A DNA stretch of 6,550 bases, taken from contig JAUVVE010000046.1 in the NCBI GenBank assembly GCA_030604795.1, positions 1 through 6,550 of the forward strand, given 5' to 3'. Below, piece after piece: positions 1-5,973 of this stretch. Under the pieces are notes generated by a model that was not told the origin of the DNA, searched no databases, and saw only the letters and a program-made list of their open reading frames with translations. The stretch's first letter is position 1. The number at the start of each line of letters is the position of its first letter. This DNA is from Dehalococcoidia bacterium. Its GTDB lineage: Bacteria; Chloroflexota; Dehalococcoidia; GIF9; UBA5629. A program made the translations under genes and the position numbers.

Positions 1-121
1 GTAGGCCTATGACCTCATAATCCATTTTGAATGCTGCTTTTGCAGCGGCTCTGATTGCAGCATTAAGCCCTGGGCAATCTCCACCTCCAGTCAGAATACC
101 AATTCGTTTCTTTCTTTCCAT
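1..121 (-). CDS. pfkA: 6-phosphofructokinase, N-terminal part (runs off left edge)
   Basis: Forty codons are visible from an ATG at 121, reading leftward out of the window. They begin MERKKRIGILTGGGDCPGLN and continue AAIRAAAKAAF, the N-terminal nucleotide/phosphate-binding loop of phosphofructokinase, which phosphorylates fructose-6-phosphate in glycolysis. The GGDCPGLN version, rather than the GGDAPGMN of E. coli PfkA, is typical of the PPi-dependent or mixed-substrate clades, so the phosphoryl donor may be pyrophosphate. The deciding residues lie outside the window. A purine-rich AAAGGCG sits about 7 nt upstream of the ATG and supports this start. The gene is divergent from the lipoprotein remnant at 297. 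Family assignment is firm; donor specificity is inference. Confidence 0.92.
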   Translation of the reverse strand, partial: MERKKRIGILTGGGDCPGLNAAIRAAAKAAFKMDYEVIGL

Positions 122-242
122 TCTTAATCGCCTTTCATCATTTAGCTAATCTTGAGCTTAAACGATTGTCCTATGCAAAGGGATGTTAGCTTCTTAGTGA
201 ACACAACAGTCACTCGTAGAAATTCCTCATCATGACGATGTC

Positions 243-272
243 ATTATAACCTATTTTTGACTTCGGTGCCTT
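243..272 (-). promoter_or_regulatory. weak candidate promoter for the phosphofructokinase gene
   Basis: On the minus strand a perfect TATAAT lies at 248-243, about 120 nt upstream of the phosphofructokinase start. At a spacer of 18 the -35 position reads AAGGCA, a poor match to TTGACA, and there is no extended -10 TG. The AT-rich, gene-free position between two divergent genes fits a promoter, but the evidence is only the -10 box. Confidence 0.3.
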
Positions 273-296
273 AATTTGTACTTGTTCACATGATTA

Positions 297-593
297 GTGA
301 CACGTTACCTCCCTTCTTTTTTGCTGATATTGTCATTAGTAGCAGCCTGTGCCGGGCCAGCGGAAGGACCAGCTCCGCAAGCACCTATGGAACCTCAGAA
401 GTGGAACTGCCTAACATTTGAAGCAAGTATTGAGACTGATGTTGAACAGATATGGGTAAAGGCAATGGATCGTATTAAGGAACGCACCAACGGTCTTCTG
501 GACATAAGGTACCTTTCTCAAGGGGCACTGCCGATTAAGGCTGAGGACTGGCTCCGTGCTATCAGCGGCGGTGAACTCGAATTCCCCATATAA
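297..593 (+). pseudogene. TRAP transporter solute-binding lipoprotein (DctP-like), truncated after the N-terminal quarter
   Basis: A GTG-started frame encodes 98 residues. Residues 1-18 are a lipoprotein signal peptide ending in the lipobox LVAAC (Cys18), followed by a Gly/Pro/Ala linker. Residues 36-96 resemble the first part of the DctP family of TRAP binding proteins: TFEAS after the first strand, then a helix ending KERTNG, then LLDIRYLSQGALP, then the helix EDWLRAISGGELE. Intact DctP proteins are about 320-380 residues and bind organic acids outside the membrane for a TRAP permease. Here the frame stops at 591-593, just where the sequence becomes the antisense of another gene fragment (562-729), and no TRAP permease genes are near. 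I see no clear Shine-Dalgarno at the GTG. Most likely a dead remnant left by a rearrangement; the protein would lack nearly all of its ligand-binding fold. Confidence 0.7.
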
Positions 594-729
594 TGGCAAT
601 GGCAAGGAAAGCAACTATGCCGACGGCAACTAGGACAATTAGCCACGGGTCTATTTGAAACCAACTTGGGTCTACTTTAAACAATGTACAGCCTCCAGAC
701 GGCAGGATTTGGGATAAGTAGACACCGAG
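562..729 (-). pseudogene. membrane-segment fragment, possibly from an NfeD-like protein
   Basis: On the minus strand a frame is open from the TAG at 732-730 to the TGA at 564-562, giving 55 residues with no start codon of its own. It reads LFKVDPSWFQIDPW, then a strong hydrophobic helix (about residues 29-50), then the basic tail IRVHRR. A short LF-containing loop, a polar turn with IDPW, one helix and then a run of Arg is the pattern just before the soluble C-terminal domain of NfeD proteins, which work with membrane stomatin-like proteins. The soluble domain is missing: the frame ends exactly where the DctP-like remnant on the other strand begins, and the two overlap by about 30 nt. The fragment starts 40 nt beyond the end of the ABC ATPase. 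It could instead be a piece of an unrelated membrane protein; the NfeD match is from memory of the pattern only. Confidence 0.4.
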
Positions 730-768
730 CTAAAAACAGTGGTACGCTCGGAAGTAGTAATAAATTCC

Positions 769-1440
769 CTAGGTAATCTTCTCATCACTGACAACCTTCC
801 CATCTCGAAGGCGAATGATGCGCTGGGTTTTACTGGCAATATCCATTTCGTGCGTAACTACCACCATGGTAATACCACCGCTGCTAAGTTGTTGAAGGAT
901 AGAAAGAATGCCGGCAGTGGAGCTGCTGTCCAAGTTGCCCGTAGGTTCATCGGCTAAGATGATAGCTGGATTGTTCACCAGCGCCCGGGCAATGGCGACA
1001 CGCTGTTGCTCACCGCCTGAGAGTTCAGTGGGTTTATGGCTAGCCCTGCTGGCTAAGCCCACCCGCTCCAATGCCTCTATTGCTCGTTTGCGCCTGCGAT
1101 GGCTACCACTGTAGATAAGAGGCATCTCCACATTGGGCAAAGCGCTAATGCGGGATAGCAGGTAATATTCTTGAAAGACGAAGCCGAATTTCTTGTTTCT
1201 CATCTCGGCTAGCTGATTATCATTAAGCAGACTAACGTCTGCCCCCTCAAAGGTGTACTTGCCTGAGGTAGCTTTGTCCAAGCATCCAATGATATGTAGC
1301 AAGGTAGATTTGCCAGAGCCTGAAGCCCCGGTGATAGCGGTCATCTCGCCTTTTTCGATGGAGAGAGATACCCCGTTAAGCGCGCAAACATCCACTTTCC
1401 TCATTCGGTAGACCTTGGTAATGTTCTCCAGTTCGACCAT
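769..1440 (-). CDS. ABC transporter ATP-binding protein, MacB/LolD type
   Basis: 223 residues, the normal length for a stand-alone ATPase of the MacB/LolD family, which powers lipoprotein, peptide or drug export through FtsX-like permeases. All motifs are present (numbered from the chosen start): Walker A GASGSGKST (38-46), Q-loop Gln90 in FVFQEYYLL, signature LSGGEQQRVAIARAL (140-154), Walker B IILADEP (160-166), D-loop GNLD and switch His197 in THE. I chose the ATG at 1440 because it gives the usual family start MVELENITKVYRM and has GGGTGG 5 nt upstream. A TTG at 1455 would add only five residues. No permease or periplasmic partner gene is in the window; downstream lies only a membrane fragment. 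It has its own promoter in the gap after moxR, so it need not depend on that operon. The substrate cannot be told. Confidence 0.93.
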   Translation of the reverse strand: MVELENITKVYRMRKVDVCALNGVSLSIEKGEMTAITGASGSGKSTLLHIIGCLDKATSGKYTFEGADVSLLNDNQLAEMRNKKFGFVFQEYYLLSRISALPNVEMPLIYSGSHRRRKRAIEALERVGLASRASHKPTELSGGEQQRVAIARALVNNPAIILADEPTGNLDSSSTAGILSILQQLSSGGITMVVVTHEMDIASKTQRIIRLRDGKVVSDEKIT

Positions 1441-1488
1441 GTCTGCCACCCACAATAGTCACACAGTTTTTCCAAAGAAACCAAAAAA

Positions 1489-1517
1489 ATCATATAATGG
1501 CCATAGATTGTTGTCAA
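1489..1517 (-). promoter_or_regulatory. sigma-70/SigA-type promoter for the ABC ATPase gene
   Basis: On the minus strand, TTGACA (1517-1512) and TATGAT (1494-1489) are separated by exactly 17 nt. This puts the transcription start near 1482, about 40 nt before the ATPase start codon at 1440. The site lies in the 108-nt gap after the moxR stop codon, where no convincing terminator for the moxR operon is visible, so read-through could add to expression. Confidence 0.65.
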
Positions 1518-1548
1518 GTTGTCGCGGGGCAATATAGCGCCCTTGGGC

Positions 1549-2523
1549 CTATTCCTCCACCGGAACGGGCACGCTGGACACTACCTCGCCGACTATGGTT
1601 TCCAAAGACCGTCCCCTGAGGTGAGCCTCTGTCTTGGAAATCAGCCGATGAGCCAGTGCAGGGACGGCTAGATACTTGACATCATCCGGTATCACATAGC
1701 TTCGCTTGCGCATCGCCGCCAAAGCTTGCGCCGCCAAATGAAGACCCAGTGAGGCCCGTGGGCTTGCACCTAATTTGATTCCCTCGTGACCCCGCGTAGC
1801 CCTGGTGATAGCCGTAACGTATTTACGAACCGAATCTTCGACATACACCTGGCGGCAAAGCTTCTGAAGTTCCAGCAGCTCTGTCGCCTCCAGAACGCTG
1901 GTGAGGCTGTCCATCGGATTTTCCTGCTCGAATCTTGACAGTATGGTTCCCTCCTCATCTTCAGAAGGGTAACCAAGGCTGACTCTGAGGAGAAAGCGGT
2001 CAAGCTGTGCCTCAGGCAGGGGAAACGTGCCTTCAAGCTCGATGGGATTCTGGGTAGCTATAACCAGAAACGGGCGTGGCAGAGGTATTGTCTCCAGATC
2101 GACGGTGACCTGCCGTTCTTGCATTGCCTCCAGCAGGCAGGATTGCGTGCGCGGAGTAGCCCGGTTTATTTCGTCCACAAGCACTATGTTGGTCATAACC
2201 GGCCCCGGCCGGAATTCAAACTCTGAGGTCTTTTGGTTGAAGTAGTGTATGCCGGTAACGTCTGAGGGAAGCAGGTCCGGGGTTGACTGGATCCTCTTGA
2301 AACTGCAGCCCAGCGACTTCGCTGTTGTCTTGGCCAGCATCGTTTTACCGATGCCGGGCACGTCCTCAATCAGTACATGTCCCTCGCAGAGCAGAGCGAC
2401 CATGACAAGTTCAATGGTGCTTTTCTTACCGACAATGACCTTGCTGACGTTATTCACAAACCTATCGGCAGCTTCCTGTACCTGCAATACTCCTTGGTTA
2501 ACTTCTTTAGCTACTTTATTCAA
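1549..2523 (-). CDS. moxR: MoxR-family AAA+ ATPase
   Basis: 324 residues, the usual MoxR length. Visible in order: helical N-terminus with VIVGKKSTIELVMVALL; Walker A in EDVPGIGKT (53-61, Lys60); the MoxR segment RIQSTPDLLPSDVTG (78-91); Walker B VLVDEIN (114-120, Asp117-Glu118); sensor 1 ATQNP (156-160); the LPEAQLDRF loop with likely arginine finger Arg176; sensor 2 Arg256 in GASPRAS; and the C-terminal lid. MoxR ATPases are chaperone-like machines that usually act with a VWA- or DUF58-domain partner; the DUF58 gene two places upstream is the obvious one. The start is a TTG whose last two bases share the TGA stop of the upstream gene (TTGA, 4-nt overlap), backed by a strong AAGGAGG at 2534-2528. 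It is the last gene of the operon, whereas moxR often comes first in such clusters. Stop codon is TAG. The client is unknown. Confidence 0.95.
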   Translation of the reverse strand: MNKVAKEVNQGVLQVQEAADRFVNNVSKVIVGKKSTIELVMVALLCEGHVLIEDVPGIGKTMLAKTTAKSLGCSFKRIQSTPDLLPSDVTGIHYFNQKTSEFEFRPGPVMTNIVLVDEINRATPRTQSCLLEAMQERQVTVDLETIPLPRPFLVIATQNPIELEGTFPLPEAQLDRFLLRVSLGYPSEDEEGTILSRFEQENPMDSLTSVLEATELLELQKLCRQVYVEDSVRKYVTAITRATRGHEGIKLGASPRASLGLHLAAQALAAMRKRSYVIPDDVKYLAVPALAHRLISKTEAHLRGRSLETIVGEVVSSVPVPVEE

Positions 2524-3935
2524 TTTGCCTCCTTTTCTTGAAGATGTTCAGTTTTTACTTTCTTTAGGTGGCTCTGCTTCACTCTGTGCCAGCTGTGGAT
2601 TAGTCGTTGCAACTCGTATTCGGTGGGAAGTGAAGCTCCGTAGCGCGTCCTGACATATTGTTGTGTAATGAAATCCAAATCTCCTTGTGCCTCCGGCAGT
2701 ACGTCTGCAAGGGCGTAGTAGTATTCGTGCGGAGTTTGTGATATGTCTCTGGGATAGCCACTCGCCGCTGCCCAGCGAAGAAGCTGCCGATAAATCTGCC
2801 TAACAGAGGCTCTCCTTGGTAATAACGATTCTGACTTTGTTCTTCGTCCGAATGCCAGTCTTAATCCAAACAACTTGGAAAGAAGTCGCTTCAACAAAGC
2901 AAGCAAATCTGCTCGGAATGCGCCCGGCAGCGGTTCAAACTCTGCCCCGGCCATGCTGGCTAGCTTGCGGCGCAGCCAGCCAAATATCTGGGATGAAATT
3001 TGCCACAGAGCAACCAGAGCAAGGCCAAAGAACACGGCCCCCAGGGTAATTCTGAGACCGCTTCGCACTGCCTCGGGCATAGTCCACGGCTTGAACCCTC
3101 CATTAGGCTCTATTCCGGGCATGGGCATAGCTGGTGGTAATTCTACCGGCTCCGAAGCGGGGAGAAGACTGACCAAGAAGGCTATCATCGTCATGATTGC
3201 TGCCCATATCCACTTTATGCCTGACCAGACCAGTTGGAGCAGTTCTGGCGTTACCACCGAGCTGATGAGCAGGCCCAGGATAAGAATGAAGCTGATGCTG
3301 ATCAGCAGGAGCCCAGACCAGTGCCCCTGATATAGGCCGGACAGCCAGCTTGTACCTTCCAGAGCATGAGCTACTGATATTCCTGCCAGGGCATAGAGGA
3401 AGAAGGTCAGGACTATCAAAACCGCGTTGCCGATGCTGACACTGAGTTGAGAACCGATGAGAAAAGTAATCACGAGTATAACCAGCCCGAACTGGAACTC
3501 GCTGACCAGTGCCGCAAAGTTAGCCTTGTGGGTAGCTAAACGCCGGCCCAGCCACCAGATGACGCCGGTGCTGAGGAGAATCAGGAGCTCCGGCTTGAAG
3601 GTGTAAATCAGTTCGGCTATTGACTGGGGTACAGCCAGAAGCCATTCCGGGTTTGACAGTGGTAAATCGGCGAACAGCTGTACCTTTACAATTAGCAACA
3701 TGCCAGCCACCCACGCCAGCCAGCTGATACTCCGCAGGGCAAATCTGTGCCAGCGCAGTCGTTGAAGCAGAGCGTTGAAGACAAAAGCCAGCGGGTACAG
3801 AAGCAAAACTCCGATGGCGGAGAGACGCCCGCCGGCTGCCTGGTTGTTCAACAGGGATATCAAGGCGTACAGCCAGCAGCCTTCCATGCCTAGCGCAGCG
3901 ATATATAAAATGCCTTGACGCCAGTCCAGCTTCAT
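2520..3935 (-). CDS. multi-pass membrane protein with C-terminal DUF4129 domain, no transglutaminase core
   Basis: 471 residues. About eight hydrophobic helices fill residues 8-258 (roughly 8-28, 38-58, 66-86, 115-130, 148-166, 170-190, 205-228, 236-258). A Pro-rich loop follows (about 259-290, containing PVELPPAMPMPGIEPNGG), then one more helix near 295-315 and a soluble tail. Residues 376-455 fit DUF4129: VRQIYRQLLRWAAASGYP, the hallmark TPHEYYYAL (401-409) and the YVRTRYG motif (427-433). This is the plan of TgpA-type proteins except that their transglutaminase domain, normally between the helix bundle and the last helix, is replaced here by the short Pro-rich loop. The ATG at 3935 overlaps the DUF58 stop (ATGA) and has GGAGAAG 4 nt upstream. 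It likely forms the membrane part of the MoxR/DUF58 system; activity unknown. Confidence 0.85.
   Translation of the reverse strand: MKLDWRQGILYIAALGMEGCWLYALISLLNNQAAGGRLSAIGVLLLYPLAFVFNALLQRLRWHRFALRSISWLAWVAGMLLIVKVQLFADLPLSNPEWLLAVPQSIAELIYTFKPELLILLSTGVIWWLGRRLATHKANFAALVSEFQFGLVILVITFLIGSQLSVSIGNAVLIVLTFFLYALAGISVAHALEGTSWLSGLYQGHWSGLLLISISFILILGLLISSVVTPELLQLVWSGIKWIWAAIMTMIAFLVSLLPASEPVELPPAMPMPGIEPNGGFKPWTMPEAVRSGLRITLGAVFFGLALVALWQISSQIFGWLRRKLASMAGAEFEPLPGAFRADLLALLKRLLSKLFGLRLAFGRRTKSESLLPRRASVRQIYRQLLRWAAASGYPRDISQTPHEYYYALADVLPEAQGDLDFITQQYVRTRYGASLPTEYELQRLIHSWHRVKQSHLKKVKTEHLQEKEAN
2528..2534 (-). promoter_or_regulatory. Shine-Dalgarno site that fixes the TTG start of moxR
   Basis: AAGGAGG on the minus strand, 4 nt before the TTG at 2523-2521 and inside the last codons of the DUF4129 gene. 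A near-perfect anti-16S match at this spacing is what makes the rare TTG start and the 4-nt overlap credible; no in-frame ATG near the N-terminus offers a better start. Confidence 0.8.
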
Positions 3936-5083
3936 TTCGCTTCTCCAGCAACAACTTTCATAAAGTCCCCAGGTTCCCTGATGTGATGCCAGGATATACC
4001 ACTCTCCACTTCGCTGCCATCCGCCGCGCCAACCTGGAGAACCAGGAGCTTGTGCCCGCTTTCCTTTAAGTCGACAAGTAAATCCGTTAGCGACGGCGAA
4101 GCTCTGCAGAGTATAAAGACGAGGGTTGTTCCCCAGGGCAGGCTCGCCCGTTCCGCCTGTAGAAACTCCTCAAAAGCACCGCTGGGCAGGGGCGTGACCT
4201 TGGCGAGAGCTTCCAGTATTTCTACCAGCTGACCGGCGGTGCTGCCCGGTGACAGTGTAACTGGCTGCCCCGAATCAGCCAGGCGTGAGTTGACGAAGAG
4301 GCCTGCGGCGCTGCGCCGCTCCGTGAGATAATTGGCGATGGAGGCGGCAGCACTGATGCCCAGCTCAAATTCCTCCTCACTGTGGACCTCGCTGTGTCTG
4401 GCATTGAAGCTGTCAACTGCCAGAAAGAGTGCCACCTTCAATGCAGTAGTCGGCTCAAAGACCTTCACCTGGAGATTCTGGTGGCGGGCGGTCGCCTTCC
4501 AATGAATGCGCCGCCGGCTGTCGTGAGGGCTGTAATCACGCACTCCGATGACGCGTGTCGGGTCCTCGAAGATACGCCGCTCGGCATTTGTCTCGCCTAT
4601 CGGGTATAGCGAAGGTATCCCCAGATGAGCGATGGGGAAAACCTTGGGATATACAATCACGTGGTCCACCAGAGACATAGTCATCGAGCGGGGATAAAAA
4701 CCAAAGATATCGCCGGAGGTTACCGTGATTGGCCCCAGCGGGTAGTAGCCACGCCGGTTGCAGTTTAGGCGCTGCTTCCAGCTTACGCCGGTATACCACA
4801 GAAGCGCTGCCCCTTTACTCAAGAAACCAAATCCCGGTTTATTACCTGACGCTAGAGGAATATCAGAAGAAAGCTTAAGAGGTATCTCATCATCCATTTG
4901 AATCCAGGGGAGCGGCAGGAGCTTGCGGTTGACCAGCCGTAGCCTTAACTCTATGTATTCACCTGGGAAAACACGCTGCTCACTGAGCAGGCGCTGGCAG
5001 CTAACACCTGCCAGTGAGAACCGGCTCCATAGCTTGGATAGTCCGGCAGCAGACAGAACCAAGCCAAGTAGAATAACAATCAC
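3932..5083 (-). CDS. DUF58 domain protein (MoxR partner), reading from a GTG after an in-frame amber codon
   Basis: 383 residues from the GTG at 5083. Residues 2-18 are a hydrophobic helix (IVILLGLVLSAAGL), followed by LWSRFSLAGVSCQRLLSEQR and the N-terminal beta region with LPLPWIQMDDEIP. GYYPLGPITVTSGDIFGFY (112-130) and RDYSPHDSRRRIHWKATAR (182-200) are DUF58 hallmarks, with His187 where Gly is common. The rest (about 215-350) is VWA-like, but LFLAVDSFNA around Asp224 is not a canonical DxSxS MIDAS. DUF58 proteins are membrane-anchored partners of MoxR ATPases. The family normally has two N-terminal helices; the missing first one is encoded just upstream in the same frame (5221-5087), cut off by TAG (5089-5087). 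The GTG has no good Shine-Dalgarno (only AGG, 2 nt away), so translation probably depends on re-initiation or on read-through of the TAG. Confidence 0.9.
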   Translation of the reverse strand: MIVILLGLVLSAAGLSKLWSRFSLAGVSCQRLLSEQRVFPGEYIELRLRLVNRKLLPLPWIQMDDEIPLKLSSDIPLASGNKPGFGFLSKGAALLWYTGVSWKQRLNCNRRGYYPLGPITVTSGDIFGFYPRSMTMSLVDHVIVYPKVFPIAHLGIPSLYPIGETNAERRIFEDPTRVIGVRDYSPHDSRRRIHWKATARHQNLQVKVFEPTTALKVALFLAVDSFNARHSEVHSEEEFELGISAAASIANYLTERRSAAGLFVNSRLADSGQPVTLSPGSTAGQLVEILEALAKVTPLPSGAFEEFLQAERASLPWGTTLVFILCRASPSLTDLLVDLKESGHKLLVLQVGAADGSEVESGISWHHIREPGDFMKVVAGEAK

Positions 5084-5086
5084 TAC

Positions 5087-5221
5087 CTAGCCATACCAGG
5101 CAGCCAGCAACAGACCCGCCAGTATGGTCAGCAGTCCAAACCTGCCCAGGAGGTAGCCTGTTGGCTGAGAGGAGAACCGCTTCTCCCCCTCGTCAATAGC
5201 TTTGGTTTCAGAGGAACTCAT
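5087..5221 (-). CDS. 44-residue single-helix ORF, probably the split-off first helix of the DUF58 protein
   Basis: ATG at 5221 to TAG at 5089-5087. The product starts with a polar stretch, MSSSETKAIDEGEKRFSSQP, and ends with a hydrophobic helix, YLLGRFGLLTILAGLLLAAWYG (residues 23-44). It starts 2 nt after the marR stop with only a weak A/G-rich stretch upstream, so it is probably translationally coupled to marR. After its TAG comes one sense codon (GTA) and then the GTG start of the DUF58 gene, all in one frame. DUF58 proteins usually open with a short polar tail, a first helix, a brief turn, a second helix and then SRLW-like residues. The two pieces joined give this layout (about 429 positions counting the TAG). 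A nonsense mutation, a sequence error or a real two-gene arrangement are all possible; the sequence alone does not decide. Confidence 0.6.
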   Translation of the reverse strand: MSSSETKAIDEGEKRFSSQPTGYLLGRFGLLTILAGLLLAAWYG

Positions 5222-5223
5222 AA

Positions 5224-5715
5224 TTACTTTTCACTTTTCCTGGTGTCCCCAACCAGACGGAGGTCCTTTTCCATTATTCCCACCGCATCGAGAATTGTCT
5301 CCATCGCCTCGCTGATGGTGTGGAGTTCTGGAAGCGTCATCTGATCGAGAAGGCTCCTCACCCGGGTCTGTCCCACTTCCCACAGGCATGTCATCAGCTC
5401 CTGTCCCTTCTCGGACAATTTGCAGACAACTGCCCGTCTGTCTTCAGGATCGCTATCTCTAACGAGTAGCCCATGTTGAACCATGCGGTCTATAATACCT
5501 GTTGTCGTGGTCATGCTTACACTTAGAGCAGAAGCGAGCACACTCATGCGAGTAGGACCATCGGTAAAAAGAAGGAGAAGAACCTTAAGCTGGGGCATGG
5601 TGAGGTCAATGCTCAGCCATTCCTTCGGCACAATAGGCCGCAGTGCCCGGTATACTTTCTCTTCAAGTTCAAGGACGCGTTCAATAAGCTGTGCCTTGTC
5701 TGATTTTGCTGTCAT
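5224..5715 (-). CDS. MarR-family transcriptional regulator
   Basis: 163 residues, a normal MarR length. The winged helix spans about 38-105: LTMPQLKVLLLLFTDGP, the recognition region LASALSVSMTTTTGIIDRMVQHGLL, and the wing RDSDPEDRRAVVCKLSEKG (86-104) with the conserved Asp-Arg-Arg. Flanking helices (1-35 and 106-150) would form the dimer. MarR proteins are cytoplasmic dimers, usually repressors that let go of DNA when a ligand binds or a cysteine is oxidised; Cys98 and Cys110 are the cysteines seen. The ATG at 5715 has AAGGAGGG 4 nt upstream. It heads the DUF58/DUF4129/MoxR operon, 2 nt before the next ORF, and so probably controls it. Just upstream, 21 nt away, is the stub of an MMPL exporter, a class often controlled by MarR proteins, so its original target may be lost. 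Ligand unknown. Confidence 0.93.
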   Translation of the reverse strand: MTAKSDKAQLIERVLELEEKVYRALRPIVPKEWLSIDLTMPQLKVLLLLFTDGPTRMSVLASALSVSMTTTTGIIDRMVQHGLLVRDSDPEDRRAVVCKLSEKGQELMTCLWEVGQTRVRSLLDQMTLPELHTISEAMETILDAVGIMEKDLRLVGDTRKSEK

Positions 5716-5736
5716 ATGACCCTCCTTCAGATACGC

Positions 5737-5973
5737 TTAGTATTGTATTTGGTACACTGCTTGCTGTGCCAATCGCTCTCTTCGGCTGGTTCTCCACTGA
5801 TCCAGAGGAACCAACAAAGCGGGAAGAACAGTGAAGGTGAGCACTATCAACAGTATAAAGATCACAACCGTTATAATAGCAAATCTCTCCAGCATTGGAA
5901 ATCCGGACAGGATGAGGAGATTCAAAAATGAATAGGATAACGGGGGAATCTCACTCAAACAACCTAAATACAA
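5737..5973 (-). pseudogene. C-terminal stub of an MMPL/RND-type exporter
   Basis: On the minus strand a 78-codon open stretch ends at a TAA (5739-5737). From about residue 15 it reads FLNLLILSGFPMLERFAII, a hydrophobic helix, then TVLPALLVPLDQWRTSRR. This is the end of the last transmembrane segments of MMPL/RND exporters, in which a Pro-containing VLPALL helix end is followed by a Trp and a cluster of Arg. Full proteins are 700-1000 or more residues; here everything before about 5934 is gone, and the residues encoded upstream look unrelated. There is no credible start (a TTG would be needed, without Shine-Dalgarno). It lies in the same orientation as marR with its stop 21 nt before the marR ATG, so an exporter gene probably once preceded marR in one operon. 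Family call is good; exact subfamily uncertain. Confidence 0.68.
5742..5772 (-). promoter_or_regulatory. weak candidate promoter for the marR operon
   Basis: On the minus strand TTGGCA (5772-5767) and TACAAT (5747-5742) are spaced by 19 nt, longer than the ideal 17. Initiation would be near 5735, leaving a 20-nt leader that contains the marR Shine-Dalgarno. Since the exporter gene ahead of marR has lost its 5' part, some promoter in or before this stub must now drive the operon; this is the best one I could find, and it is weak. Confidence 0.25.

Noticed and set aside
257..284. Plus-strand promoter for the DctP-like remnant (TTGACT followed by TACTTG)
   Set aside because: The -10 is poor, the spacer is 16, and the gene it would drive is truncated.
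1500..1548. Terminator after moxR (GGGC…GCCC)
   Set aside because: The stem is only 4 bp and has no T run on the minus strand; it cannot be supported.
2249..3330. Long plus-strand open frames opposite moxR and the DUF4129 gene
   Set aside because: They are antisense shadows of well-supported genes, with low-complexity Ser/Arg/Pro translations and no ribosome sites.
3520..3954. 144-codon minus-strand open frame overlapping the start of the DUF4129 gene
   Set aside because: It lies in another frame of a gene with clear domain and membrane features, and its translation shows no family pattern.
5711..5720. Perfect 10-bp palindrome GTCATATGAC over the marR start codon as a MarR operator
   Set aside because: About six perfect 10-bp palindromes are expected by chance in 6.5 kb, and it overlaps the start codon and not a promoter, so there is no support beyond position.
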